From JAMCXS01 sp964459065 (GTDB lineage Bacteria; Acidobacteriota; Terriglobia; UBA7540), in NCBI GenBank assembly GCA_964459065.1, contig CAYWMN010000014.1, positions 1 through 27,072 on the forward strand: a stretch of 27,072 nucleotides of DNA, given 5' to 3'. The notes under the pieces are model-generated. The model worked only from the letters and a program-made list of their open reading frames with translations, was not told where the DNA came from and did not search any database. Shown piece by piece: positions 7,728 through 17,903 of this stretch (the first letter of the stretch is position 1; each line of letters opens with the position of its first letter). The translations under genes were made by a program, and so were the position numbers.

Positions 7728-8414
7728 TCATCGGCTGACGGGACTGAAGAGTTCCTGAAGCTTATCGAGGCTGACAGCCTCGAAGCTCGGGACCGCCAGG
7801 TCCGCCAGCCGCCGCAGTTCCTCGATGGGGAAAGATGAGGCCACGGCAACGCACTTCATCCCGGCGTTCTTCGCGGCTCCCACGCCCACATAGGAATCTT
7901 CAAAAGCCACGGCCTGCGCGGGTTCCACCTCAAGGTGCCGGGCGGCTTTCAGGTAAATCTCCGGGTCGGGTTTCGGATGAGTCACCTCATCGCCAGTGAC
8001 CACCACGCCGAAATATTCGTGGTAACCGAGCGCATCCACCACGAAGTCCACATTCTTCTTCATCGCCGACGAAGCCACGGCCATCGGAACGCCGGCTGCG
8101 TGGCACTCCCGGATCAGGCGGTCGAGCCCGGGCAGGGGCTTTGCGTGCGCCTTAAAAACCTTCCGGAAGATCGCCTCGATCTCCTCGCTCAGCCGCCTGG
8201 TCTCCTCCGGGCTCAGGTCCTGCCCCAGGAAGTGCCTGAAAAGCGTGTCGTTCCGCTTGCCGAGAATCAGTTGCGGCAGGGTCGCCTGGTCAAAAGGGAT
8301 CTGCCGCTCGTTCAGAAAATCAACCCACTTTTCAAGATGAAAAGGGTTGCTGTCCACCAAAACGCCGTCCATATCGAAAATCACGGCGGCGGGTAACTCC
8401 AGTTTGGTTTGCAT
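7728..8414 (-). CDS. HAD-superfamily hydrolase, beta-phosphoglucomutase/phosphatase-like
   Basis: 228 aa. Motif I DMDGVLVDS, with nucleophile D14 and acid/base D16, is near the N-terminus; the helical cap follows (about 20-85); motif II is the serine in AVASSA; motif III the lysine in HPKPDP; and motif IV FEDSYVG. This is the full catalytic set of a subfamily I HAD phosphatase or phosphomutase. Small phosphosugars are the usual substrates (2-deoxyglucose-6-phosphate, phosphoglycolate or beta-glucose-1-phosphate), but the exact one cannot be told from sequence. ATG 8414 has CGGAG a few nt upstream. It is transcribed towards the SDR gene and may or may not be part of the same sugar pathway. Confidence 0.85.
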   Translation of the reverse strand: MQTKLELPAAVIFDMDGVLVDSNPFHLEKWVDFLNERQIPFDQATLPQLILGKRNDTLFRHFLGQDLSPEETRRLSEEIEAIFRKVFKAHAKPLPGLDRLIRECHAAGVPMAVASSAMKKNVDFVVDALGYHEYFGVVVTGDEVTHPKPDPEIYLKAARHLEVEPAQAVAFEDSYVGVGAAKNAGMKCVAVASSFPIEELRRLADLAVPSFEAVSLDKLQELFSPVSR

Positions 8415-8573
8415 GGGGCTCCGTCGAATTTATGGGATCAATCTTTTATTATGACGGAGGAACCCGAAAACGGGAAGATGCATGCAGGACCTGTATGAAT
8501 ATGAACGATGTAGCGCAAGGCACGGCGCAAGAACGAAACCGGACTTAGTTTGAAATATGATAGATTATGGCGC

Positions 8574-8831
8574 GTGCACAAATATGAAAGACTCCGCCTT
8601 CAGATTCTCGAAGCCCGGTCCGATGCAAATGTCAATTTCGACGAGCTTCGTCATCTACTCGAATATCTCGGTTTTGAAGAGCGTATCCGGGGAAGTCACC
8701 ATATGTTCAGGAGGAGTGGAGTTCGCGAACTTATCAATTTACAGAGCGAAGGCAGCAAGGCTAAAATTTATCAGGTACGACAAGTGCGCCGGGTCATTCT
8801 GCGATACGGCCTTGCGGGTGGGAGTAGTTAG
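8574..8831 (+). CDS. hicA: HicA-family toxin (type II toxin-antitoxin, mRNA interferase)
   Basis: 85 aa from GTG 8574. The double-stranded-RNA-binding-like fold of HicA is recognised from GFEERIRGSHHMF (33-45), which contains the catalytic histidine of the GSHH motif, and from a C-terminal AKIYQVRQVRRVILRYGL segment typical of the longer HicA subgroup. Family knowledge: HicA cuts mRNA when free of HicB. A TTG at 8550 would add eight residues, but I prefer GTG 8574 because homologs I recall start with a similar HKxE...LQILxxxSDAN segment; neither start has a good ribosome binding site. An AT-rich TATGATAGATTATGG lies directly upstream and could be a -10 region, which would leave almost no leader. 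hicB follows after 2 nt, so the two are co-transcribed. Confidence 0.8.
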   Translation: MHKYERLRLQILEARSDANVNFDELRHLLEYLGFEERIRGSHHMFRRSGVRELINLQSEGSKAKIYQVRQVRRVILRYGLAGGSS

Positions 8832-8833
8832 AG

Positions 8834-9046
8834 ATGCATAAGTACGAGACAATTATTTACTGGAGCGACGAGGACCAGATATTCGTCGCGGAGATTCCTG
8901 AGCTTCCCGGCTGCATGGCGCATGGCACTACCCCGGAAGCGGCTCTTGCCCACGCGCAAGAAGCTATGCAGTTGTGGATTGATACCGCGCGCGAGTTCGG
9001 CGATCCCGTCCCCGAACCCAAAGGCCGCCGCCTTATGCTGGCGTAG
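8834..9046 (+). CDS. hicB: HicB-family antitoxin, short form
   Basis: 70 aa. The degenerate RNase-H-like fold of HicB is seen in IYWSDEDQIFVAEIPELPGC, with the signature ELPGCMAHG, followed by TPEAALAHAQEAMQLWIDTA. It binds and blocks the HicA upstream. The ATG lies 2 nt after the hicA stop codon, the toxin-first order typical of hicAB. The protein ends right after this fold: there is no C-terminal helix-turn-helix or ribbon-helix-helix, so direct autoregulation by DNA binding is not obvious. The opening MHKYE is nearly the same as that of hicA (VHKYE), with different codons. Confidence 0.85.
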   Translation: MHKYETIIYWSDEDQIFVAEIPELPGCMAHGTTPEAALAHAQEAMQLWIDTAREFGDPVPEPKGRRLMLA

Positions 9047-9205
9047 GATATCGTGGTGCGACCCCGGGCTGACTCCCGCAGCAAAATACCAACATTTGCG
9101 AAAGCTTCGAGCAGGGATACTCGGCTTCCTCGCCGCTCGTGATGGTGGCGGTGTGCGTCTAAGACGCATCATTCATAACCTACAACTCATAACTCATCAT
9201 TGCCT

Positions 9206-10939
9206 TCATTTCGGCAGCGGGCGCAGGGCCGCGAGTAGTTTTGCGGGTGGCAGCGTATTGAGCACGTCCTTTTTTTCGAGCCAGGCGCGGCGCGCGGTAA
9301 GGACGCCATAGCGCATCAGGTCAAAGTGGCTGGGGTGGTGAGCGTCGGTGGAGATAATGACTTTCATGCCGCGCTCTTTCGCCAGCCGGACGTGCCGGTC
9401 TGATAGATCGAGCCGCTCGGGATTGCCATTGAGTTCCAGAATGACGCCGTGTTTTTTGGCCGCCGCAAAAACCTTTTCCACGTCAAACTGGAAGGGATCA
9501 CGCCGCAGGACTTGCCTTCCCGTCGGGTGGCCCAGAATCCGCACGTAGGGATTTTCCAGGGCCTTGAGCAGGCGCGCGGTCATCTCCTCCGCGGGCATGT
9601 TCATGCGCGAGTGGACGCTCGCCAGCACAATGTCAAACTGCCGGAGCAGTTCGTCGGGGTAATCGAGCGTTCCATCGCCCATGATGTCCACTTCGGCGCC
9701 CGCCCAGATTTTGATGCCCTTCACTTTTTTGCGCGCGGCATGGATGCGTTGGATGTTTTCCTCGGCGCGTTTTTCACTCAACCCGTTGGCGATGGTCACG
9801 GCTTTTGAATGATCCGTGATCAGGATGTACTTGTAGCCGCGTGTTTTGGCCGCTTCAGCCATCTCTTCCACACTGGCTTTGCCGTCGGAGGCCGTGGTGT
9901 GCATCTGCAGGTCGCCCTGGATGTCGTCAAGCTCGACAAGCGTGGGCAGCTTGCCTTTTTCCGCCGCCTCGATTTCTCCCTGGTTCTCGCGCAGCTCCGG
10001 CGGAATCCATTCGAGCCCGAACTTTTTGTAGACTTCCTCTTCCGTGCGGCGGGCCAGAACCTTTTCGCCCTCGAACAAGCCATACTCGCTGAGCTTCCAG
10101 CCATGCTTTCGGGCGCGCTCGCGCAAGGCGATGTTGTGCTCCTTGGAGCCGGTAAAGTACATCAGCGCCGCGCCGTAGGCTTCGGCTTCCAGCAGCCGAA
10201 CGTCCACCTGCAGGCCGTTTTTGAGCTTCACACTTACTTTGTCCTCGCCTTTGCCCAAAATTTGATCGACCCCCGGATATTTTGCAAAGTGTCCGGCAAT
10301 CCCCGGGTGGTCGCGCCCGGTCACCAGCAGATCGAGGTCGCCCACGGTTTCCCGGCCGCGCCGCAGCGATCCCGCCGGAGTCACCTGCTCTACTTCTTTC
10401 AGCTGCTTCAGGTAGGCCCCAAGCGTCTGGGCGGTTTCATAGGCGGTATCCAGGCGAAAGCGTCCGGCAGCACGCCGGAAAGTTTCGAGCGCTTTCAGGA
10501 TGTTTTCTTCCGACTTCGAGCTCATGCCCGGAAGCCCGTGCAGGCGGCCGGCCTGGGCGGCCTTCGAGAGATCTTCGACGGAATTGATGCCCAACTCCTC
10601 GTGGAAGAGCCGGACTTTTTTCGGGCCAACGCCCTGCAGTTGCAAAAGTTCGAGCAGCAGTCGCGGAACCTTTTTGAGCATTTCCTGGTGATAGCGGCAC
10701 TCGCCGGTCTCGACCAATTCTTTGATTTTGGCGGCCAGGTCTTCGCCCACGCCGGGGATTTCCGTCAGCTTGCGCCCGGGATCGCGCGCCAGGTCTTCCA
10801 CGCGTTCGTGGAAGCCTTCGAGCGAGCGCGTGGCGCGGTCGTAGGCGGCGGCCTTAAAGGTCCACTTGGCGTCTTCCTGGGCGATTTTGATCATGTTGGC
10901 GATTTCTTCAAAAACGGCGGCGATTTCCCGATTTTCCAT
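9206..10939 (-). CDS. polX: DNA polymerase/3'-5' exonuclease PolX (family X polymerase plus PHP domain)
   Basis: 577 aa. Domain order: helix-hairpin-helix 8-kDa region (about 1-155, with IPGVGEDLAAKI and LQGVGPKKV); family X polymerase palm with GSLRRGRETVGDLDLL (190-205), catalytic D201 and D203, and D246 in QVDVRLL; and a C-terminal PHP domain (about 340-577) with metal-site motifs near 347 (MHTTASDG), 376-378 (TDHS), 414-418 (GAEVD), 443 (SVHS), 470-474 (GHPTG) and 531-535 (TDAHH). It acts in gap filling and base-excision repair, the PHP domain supplying 3'-5' exonuclease or end-processing activity. ATG 10939 with AAGAGG upstream is chosen; an in-frame extension to 11026 is not family-like. 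The first PHP motif reads DLQMHT, with Gln in place of the usual first His. Divergent from the sensor kinase gene. Confidence 0.95.
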   Translation of the reverse strand: MENREIAAVFEEIANMIKIAQEDAKWTFKAAAYDRATRSLEGFHERVEDLARDPGRKLTEIPGVGEDLAAKIKELVETGECRYHQEMLKKVPRLLLELLQLQGVGPKKVRLFHEELGINSVEDLSKAAQAGRLHGLPGMSSKSEENILKALETFRRAAGRFRLDTAYETAQTLGAYLKQLKEVEQVTPAGSLRRGRETVGDLDLLVTGRDHPGIAGHFAKYPGVDQILGKGEDKVSVKLKNGLQVDVRLLEAEAYGAALMYFTGSKEHNIALRERARKHGWKLSEYGLFEGEKVLARRTEEEVYKKFGLEWIPPELRENQGEIEAAEKGKLPTLVELDDIQGDLQMHTTASDGKASVEEMAEAAKTRGYKYILITDHSKAVTIANGLSEKRAEENIQRIHAARKKVKGIKIWAGAEVDIMGDGTLDYPDELLRQFDIVLASVHSRMNMPAEEMTARLLKALENPYVRILGHPTGRQVLRRDPFQFDVEKVFAAAKKHGVILELNGNPERLDLSDRHVRLAKERGMKVIISTDAHHPSHFDLMRYGVLTARRAWLEKKDVLNTLPPAKLLAALRPLPK

Positions 10940-11124
10940 GACAGCCTCTTTTAGAGAGTCCCGGTTGAAAGCTGCGCCGGCATCCCGCAGCCTCTGGTGC
11001 AGCCGGGTGGCGGGACAACAATTCATCTGCGCAGCACTCCGTTTCCTATATTATGTCACTAGACTTTCGCAGAGTCCGCTTCCTTGCTGGGAGGCGCAGT
11101 GTTAGAATCAGCGAGCATAATGCC

Positions 11125-12723
11125 ATGACGCTCCGCCGGTTGGGACTTCAGGGAAAGATCATTCTGATCATCGCGGTTGCGGTGATGTCGGTGGTCGCCG
11201 TTTCCACCTACATCGCCATGCTTCTGACCCGCCAGCTGGTGGAAGAGGATACTTACCGCAAGGCGCTGGCCCAGGCCCGGTCCATCGCCCAGCAACTGGT
11301 GGATGAAAAAAGCCTGGATGATCCCGCCACGCTGATGCGCGCCCTCCGCCAAATGGAGCATGATTTTCCCAGCATCACTCAGGCCGATGTCTATGCTCAT
11401 TTCCCCACCCACCGGCTGGTGGTTTCCACCAACCCGCACGGACAGAATTTGGAGCTCGACAACATCCCGGATATCCGCAAATACAATGCGTACGAGCAGC
11501 CTTCGCCCGACCAGGTGACGATCGAGACTCCGGACGGAGAATATTGGATCATGGGGACGACGATCCTAAACGATGGCCGCTCGATTGCCTGCCTCAACCT
11601 GAAAGTCTCAAAATTGCACCTGAGCATCATCACCCAGCGCCTGGTGTTTCGCAATTTGCTGGTGATGCTGGCGGGTTTGGGCTTTCTGATTCTGGTGATC
11701 CATATCTTTTTTCTGCGAAGCATCCGGGGCCCGGTGAAGGAAATGATCCGGGTGATGGATTCGGCCGAGGGCGAATCCCTGCAGGTGCGGGCCCGCGTGC
11801 GGACTCAGGATGAGATCGGCCAGCTTGCCGAGCGGCTGAACCGCATGCTGGCGCGGATTGAGAACTTCAACTCCGAACTCGGCCGGAAGGTTCGCGACGC
11901 CACGGCCGAACTCGCGCACCGGAATGAGGAACTCAAGCATATCAACGAGGAGCTTTTTGACACCCAGAAGACGCTGGCCCGCTCCGAGCGGCTGGCGATT
12001 GCCGGACAATTGGCGGCGGGGCTGGCGCATGAGATCGGCACGCCGCTGAACTCCATTTCCGGCCACGTCCAACTGCTGGCGCGGCAAGGCGTGGGGGGCG
12101 AATCGGGCGCCCGCCGCCTGGAGATTATCGAGCGGCAGATTGACAGTATCGTGCGCACCGTCAAACAATTACTTTCCTGGACGCGGGAATTCGATTTGCG
12201 CCTGGAAGCCGTGAAGCTTAACCATTTGCTGGAAGATACGCTGACCTTATCCTCGCTTGCTTTGCAGCACCGGAAAATCAGCGTGGTGAGGGACTGGGCG
12301 CAGGATTGCCCTCCGGTGATTGCGGACGCGGGATATTTGCAGCAGGTTTTTTTGAACCTGATCAACAACAGCATGGACGCCATGTCTTCGGGCGGAACGC
12401 TGACCACCCGAATTCGCTGTCCGGCTTCAGAAAAGGGAAGAGACGTCGCCATTGAAGTGGAAGACACGGGGCCCGGCATTTCGCAGGAAATGCTGCGGCG
12501 CATCTTTGAGCCCATGTTTACCACCAAGCGCCTGGGAACTGGGGCTGGGCTGGGCCTGGCGATTTCCGAACAGATTATTCGCCGGCACCGGGGGAGCATT
12601 GCCGTTGAAAGTTTCCAGGGCCGGGGCACAAAGTTTACAATTGTTCTGCCGCTCGATTGCCGCGAAGCCCTGGAAGCCGCGGCGGGCGCTTCGGGTGATT
12701 CCAAGATCAGTTCGCCGGCATAG
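11125..12723 (+). CDS. Membrane sensor histidine kinase, NtrB-like (HAMP-HisKA-HATPase)
   Basis: 532 aa. Two membrane helices (about 12-35 and 173-195) flank a periplasmic sensing region of about 135 residues with no family I can name. A HAMP linker follows, then a coiled coil. The HisKA box LAGLAHEIGTPLNSISGH contains phospho-acceptor H302, and the ATPase domain has LINNSMDAM (N box), EDTGPGIS (G1) and GTGAGLGLAI (G2). The HEIGTPLN variant is common in kinases paired with sigma-54 activators. ATG 11125 begins just before the first membrane helix; an in-frame codon at 11053 would add 24 Arg-rich residues and is less likely. A TAGAAT at 11103-11108 could be a -10 box. The partner regulator starts 29 nt downstream, so the pair is one operon. 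Confidence 0.92.
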   Translation: MTLRRLGLQGKIILIIAVAVMSVVAVSTYIAMLLTRQLVEEDTYRKALAQARSIAQQLVDEKSLDDPATLMRALRQMEHDFPSITQADVYAHFPTHRLVVSTNPHGQNLELDNIPDIRKYNAYEQPSPDQVTIETPDGEYWIMGTTILNDGRSIACLNLKVSKLHLSIITQRLVFRNLLVMLAGLGFLILVIHIFFLRSIRGPVKEMIRVMDSAEGESLQVRARVRTQDEIGQLAERLNRMLARIENFNSELGRKVRDATAELAHRNEELKHINEELFDTQKTLARSERLAIAGQLAAGLAHEIGTPLNSISGHVQLLARQGVGGESGARRLEIIERQIDSIVRTVKQLLSWTREFDLRLEAVKLNHLLEDTLTLSSLALQHRKISVVRDWAQDCPPVIADAGYLQQVFLNLINNSMDAMSSGGTLTTRIRCPASEKGRDVAIEVEDTGPGISQEMLRRIFEPMFTTKRLGTGAGLGLAISEQIIRRHRGSIAVESFQGRGTKFTIVLPLDCREALEAAAGASGDSKISSPA

Positions 12724-12752
12724 CGGGAGCCGCCGGCGCTTAAACGAGGACC

Positions 12753-14126
<1,374 letters not shown>

Positions 14127-14217
14127 CGCCCGCGCGCCCGGCCTTCCCGGCTCGCTTGCCGGCCGGCGGCAGGTTTGACGGCGCCCGGCGAAAAACCATA
14201 GGAGGACAACAATCACC

Positions 14218-15927
14218 ATGAAAACTTCGCGCAGGACGTTTCTGGGATATGGCCTCACCACGGCCGCGGCGGCGGCTTCGCTGCGGGGTACGACGCGCGC
14301 GGGCTCCGCTGGGTCTTTCGACATCATCCGCCCGCCCGATCACGTGACGGCCTACGCGGAAGAAATTCCGTCGCTCGCGCTCAAGCGCGCCGGCCAAAGC
14401 TGGCGAGCGCGGGACGTGGAGGTTGCGACCGAAGTCCGGCAAAGCGCACTCGGGCCGGAACTCGCCATCGGGATTCGCTCGCCTCAAACCTCGCTCACGC
14501 GCGTCCATTTGCGATGGTCCGGCCGGCTCGCGGAAGATTTGCTATTCCTTGGCGACCAGTGGGAGCGCGCTTACGGCGGGCTCGCCTGGCGCAGCTTTGA
14601 CGCCGACCGCATCATGCCCTGGTACTTCATCGCCACCAGCGCCGCCGGAACGCAAGCCTGCGGCGTCAAGACCGGCGCCAGGGCGTTCTGCTTTTGGCAG
14701 ACGGACGCGGCGGGAATTTCCCTGTGGCTGGACGTTCGCAACGGAGGCCGCGGGGTTCGATTGGGCGCGCGGCGGCTGGGGGCGGCTACGGTGGTGTCGG
14801 TCAAAAGCGAACCGGGCGCGGCAGCGTTCCCGACGGCGCGGCGGTTCTGCCACAGGCTTTCGGAAACTCCCCGCTTGCCGGCCGAGCCCATCTACGGCTC
14901 GAACAACTGGTATTACCTCTACGGCAAGAACATGACGGAATCCATCGTCCTGGCTGACGTGGACCAGCTCGCGGCGCTTTCGCCCGCCGTGGCCAATCGC
15001 CCTTACATGGTGATCGACATGGGCTATGGCAAAGCGCCGGGGGGCGCCGGGCCCTGGACGCAGGCCAATTGCCTTCTGCCCGACATGCCGGGCCTGGCGG
15101 CGAAGATCAAGAAGCGCGGCGTGCGTCCCGGCATCTGGGTGCGGCCGCTGCTCACCGTTGAGCCGCTGCCCGAAGCCTGGTATCTTGCCCCCAAGCATCC
15201 GGGCCGGGGGTCAAAGGCCGCCCCGCGCATCCTCGACCCCAGCGTTCCGGAGGCTCTCGATCACATCCAAAAAGGGCTGCGGGGCGTCACCGGCTGGGGA
15301 TTCGAGCTCGTCAAGCACGACTACTCCACCTTTGACCTGATGGGCCGCTGGGGTTTCCGGATGGGTGCCGAGCTTACCTCCTCCGGCTGGCATTTTGCCG
15401 ACCGCAGCAGGACATCGGCTGAAATTATTCTGAACTTCTACCACGCGCTCCGTGAAGCGGTTGGTAACGCGCCGCTGCTGGGCTGCAACACGGTGGGGCA
15501 TCTGGGCGCGGGAATTTTTGAAGCGCAGCGCATCGGCGATGACACCAGCGGCCGCGACTGGAACCGGACCCGCAAGATGGGCGTGAACGCACTGGGCTTC
15601 CGCATGCCGCAGCACCGCACATTCTTCCTGATCGATCCGGATTGCGTTCCGGTCACCCACGCGGTGCCGTTCCAGATGACTCGCCAATGGTGCGAGCTGG
15701 TGGCGCGCAGCGGAACCCTGTTTTTTATTTCCGCCGACCCGGCAACCGCAACCGCCCGCGACAAAAAGATGCTGAAAGCCGCGCTCAAAATCGCAGCCGT
15801 GCGGCAGCCGCAAGCCGAACCGCTCGACTGGATGCAGACCATGTCGCCCGGCCACTGGAAGTTCGGCGGCGCAAAAGCTGGCTTCGACTGGTTTGGCGAG
15901 GAAGGTGCAAACCCCTTTGCAAGCTGA
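14218..15927 (+). CDS. Tat-exported glycoside hydrolase, clan D (GH36/alpha-galactosidase-like)
   Basis: 569 aa. The N-terminus has the twin-arginine signal SRRTFLG (4-10) followed by an Ala-rich hydrophobic stretch, so it is predicted to be exported folded. The middle and C-terminal part looks like a TIM barrel of the GH27/GH36/GH31 clan: SNNWYYLYG, MVIDMGY, RPGIWVRPL, then FELVKHDYSTFDL with candidate nucleophile D368, and RIGDDTSGRDW with candidate acid/base D441 or D442. An N-terminal beta-rich region (about 35-225) precedes the barrel, as in GH36. The likely role is release of an alpha-linked sugar outside the cytoplasm; substrate unknown. AGGAGG lies 12 nt before ATG 14218. It ends only 3 nt from the convergent CocE-type gene. 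The similarity is by motif only, so the family label is tentative. Confidence 0.7.
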   Translation: MKTSRRTFLGYGLTTAAAAASLRGTTRAGSAGSFDIIRPPDHVTAYAEEIPSLALKRAGQSWRARDVEVATEVRQSALGPELAIGIRSPQTSLTRVHLRWSGRLAEDLLFLGDQWERAYGGLAWRSFDADRIMPWYFIATSAAGTQACGVKTGARAFCFWQTDAAGISLWLDVRNGGRGVRLGARRLGAATVVSVKSEPGAAAFPTARRFCHRLSETPRLPAEPIYGSNNWYYLYGKNMTESIVLADVDQLAALSPAVANRPYMVIDMGYGKAPGGAGPWTQANCLLPDMPGLAAKIKKRGVRPGIWVRPLLTVEPLPEAWYLAPKHPGRGSKAAPRILDPSVPEALDHIQKGLRGVTGWGFELVKHDYSTFDLMGRWGFRMGAELTSSGWHFADRSRTSAEIILNFYHALREAVGNAPLLGCNTVGHLGAGIFEAQRIGDDTSGRDWNRTRKMGVNALGFRMPQHRTFFLIDPDCVPVTHAVPFQMTRQWCELVARSGTLFFISADPATATARDKKMLKAALKIAAVRQPQAEPLDWMQTMSPGHWKFGGAKAGFDWFGEEGANPFAS

Positions 15928-15930
15928 AAA

Positions 15931-17736
15931 TCAATGTTCCCCGCCGGCTTGGATTTTCATCACAATGCGGGAAGGATGCTTGGCGCCGTACCAGATTTTG
16001 CTGTGGCTCACCCTGGGATGCGTGCCGTCCGCGAGCCCTTCGCCGGAATTCAAATTGCGCGCGTAAGTGGGAAATTCCGTGCCGGCAATTTGCAGCCGAA
16101 TGCGGTGTCCCGCCAGGAAAGTGTTGGCGGAGGGGTCAAGGTCAACCTGCACCTTGTAGATTTTCCCGGGCTGCAGGTGCTCCGGTTTTGCAAACCCGTT
16201 CCGGTAGCTGAGGCGCAGCGCGCCGTCGGCCACGTTGATGGCTTTGCCGTCGGGGCCGACGTCCACAAGCTTTGCGATCAGGTCGGCGCTCGGCCCGTCG
16301 GAGGATACATAGACCACCAGCGACGGGCTGCCGATGACGGTCACCGGCTTGGTCAAAGGCGCGGTGCTGTACACCAGCACGTCCTTCCGCTCTTCGTTCG
16401 GCCGCTGGTCAAAGGCTCCCGGCAGAAAAGCCCAATCGCAGCACAGCTTGCCTCCCCGCGTGGGGACAGGATGTTCAGGGTCCGAAATCAGAATGTCATT
16501 GTTGTGGCCGGCTTTTGCAGCCTCAGCAAAGGAGAGGAGTCCGTCGCCTTTCAGGCTCGCCGCTGACGTTGAGGCGGAAAGATAGAGCCGGCGGGTTTGC
16601 TCGCCGGGAACCGGCCAGGTGGGGCTGTTTTCCCAGCGATTGCCGCCCATCACGAAAAGCCGCACGGCAGGCTCGGTGGGAACCTGATTGGTTTTGCCCT
16701 TCAGCCAGTAATCAAACCACGCATTCTGGTAAGCCCCGATCTTGAACTTGGCCTGCTTGCCGAAATCAACATCGCCGGTATGGAAGCCCGGGCCGCCGTG
16801 GGTCCAGGGACCGACGATCAATTGCGATTTGGTGCGCGCCAGTTCGGTTCCCGCCTTTTTTTGCAGAACGGGGAAAAGGTCGGTCATCTGGGGGCCGAAA
16901 ATGTCGTACCAGCCCTCCAGGTAGCATCCCGGAACGCGGATTTTGGAAACCTGCCGGGCAACGTCCAGACGCTCCCAATACGGGCCGCCCGGAGCGTGGC
17001 TGACCCACTGACGGAAATATCCGCCGCCGCCGTTCTGCAAAGACTGCTCGAAGAGCGAATACATAAAATTGCTCAGGGGCAGCTTCATCATCAGTTGTTG
17101 GAACAGAGTACCGTTGGCGCCCAGTTGGCCGATGGTCTTGCCGTAAATTTCAGGCGTTTGCGCAGCGCTCCAGCTTTCGGCCAGCAACTGCCGGAATTCG
17201 CCGCCTTCATAAACCACCCCGTGCGATTTGAAGCTGATCGACGGGAAAACGGCAAAAATCGTCACCAGGTGCGGAGGCGATGACAGCGCCGCGTCAACCT
17301 GGGTGCCGCCGCCGTAAGAGCCGCCGAACATGCCCACCTTGCCGTCGGAGCCGGCGAGCTTGGCCGCCCACTCGACCGTATCGTATCCATCTTTTTCATC
17401 GTCAAAGAACGGGTTGAAAATCCCGGCCGATTTTCCACGGCCGCGCACGTCCTGAATCACCACAATGTAACCGCGCTTGGCCATGCCTTGGCCCGACGAA
17501 GCGGAGCTCTGCTTGCCGTAGGGCGTCCGCGCCAACAGCACCGGGAACGGGCCTTTGCCCACCGGACGGTAGATATCCGCCTTCAGGACAACGCCGTCCC
17601 GCATGGTGGCGGGAACGTTGTGTTCAATCTTGATTGGATATTCCGCTGCCGCCAGGCCAGCCGGAACAAGCACGGCAACGCAAAGGACGGCGAAGATTTT
17701 CAATTGGATTTGAGACTTCAACTTGGATGGAATCAT
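15931..17736 (-). CDS. Exported CocE/NonD-family alpha/beta hydrolase (X-Pro dipeptidyl-peptidase S15-like)
   Basis: 601 aa. A Sec-type signal peptide (about 1-31, ending AGLAAA) predicts export. The S15/CocE catalytic domain is recognised by MRDGVVLKADIYRP, the QDVRGRGKS block (95-103) and nucleophile S140 in GMFGGSYGG. The C-terminal half is the jelly-roll domain of this family, with LFVMGGNRWE and the late block VDLDPSANTFLAGHRIRLQIAGTEFP. Members cleave esters (cocaine esterase, cephalosporin acid esterase) or N-terminal X-Pro dipeptides; the substrate cannot be chosen here. The ribosome site before ATG 17736 is weak. It is followed (3 nt) by the convergent glycosidase gene and preceded by the DUF1080 gene, 167 nt upstream on the same strand. 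Confidence 0.9.
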   Translation of the reverse strand: MIPSKLKSQIQLKIFAVLCVAVLVPAGLAAAEYPIKIEHNVPATMRDGVVLKADIYRPVGKGPFPVLLARTPYGKQSSASSGQGMAKRGYIVVIQDVRGRGKSAGIFNPFFDDEKDGYDTVEWAAKLAGSDGKVGMFGGSYGGGTQVDAALSSPPHLVTIFAVFPSISFKSHGVVYEGGEFRQLLAESWSAAQTPEIYGKTIGQLGANGTLFQQLMMKLPLSNFMYSLFEQSLQNGGGGYFRQWVSHAPGGPYWERLDVARQVSKIRVPGCYLEGWYDIFGPQMTDLFPVLQKKAGTELARTKSQLIVGPWTHGGPGFHTGDVDFGKQAKFKIGAYQNAWFDYWLKGKTNQVPTEPAVRLFVMGGNRWENSPTWPVPGEQTRRLYLSASTSAASLKGDGLLSFAEAAKAGHNNDILISDPEHPVPTRGGKLCCDWAFLPGAFDQRPNEERKDVLVYSTAPLTKPVTVIGSPSLVVYVSSDGPSADLIAKLVDVGPDGKAINVADGALRLSYRNGFAKPEHLQPGKIYKVQVDLDPSANTFLAGHRIRLQIAGTEFPTYARNLNSGEGLADGTHPRVSHSKIWYGAKHPSRIVMKIQAGGEH

Positions 17737-17903
17737 CAGGGGGCCCCAATGGACTCAGAGATTTTTACCGCTTCCTTGTATCGCACGTTAATGAGGCAAG
17801 TCAAGGACTTCGCGGGCGCAGAGGCCGGCTTCAAGGCTTCGGGCGGCCGCGCCCGCAGTGCGCGGGGAATTCGCGCGGCCCGAAAGGCGCGATCCCGACA
17901 ATG

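Noticed and set aside
9154..9168. Palindrome TGCGTCTAAGACGCA between hicB and polX
   Set aside because: Only a 6-bp stem with a 3-nt loop and no T tract; too weak to call a terminator, though it lies between convergent genes.
9169..9200. Short CATAAC/ACTCAT repeats after hicB
   Set aside because: Units are too short and irregular for a repeat array and have no CRISPR-like spacers.
9809..10954. 381-codon plus-strand frame opposite polX
   Set aside because: Antisense shadow of PolX; low-complexity Phe/Leu/Gln-rich product and no ribosome site.
14127..14217. GC-rich inverted repeats between the regulator and glycosidase-like genes
   Set aside because: CCGGCC/GGCCGG pairs are common at this GC content and no T run follows.
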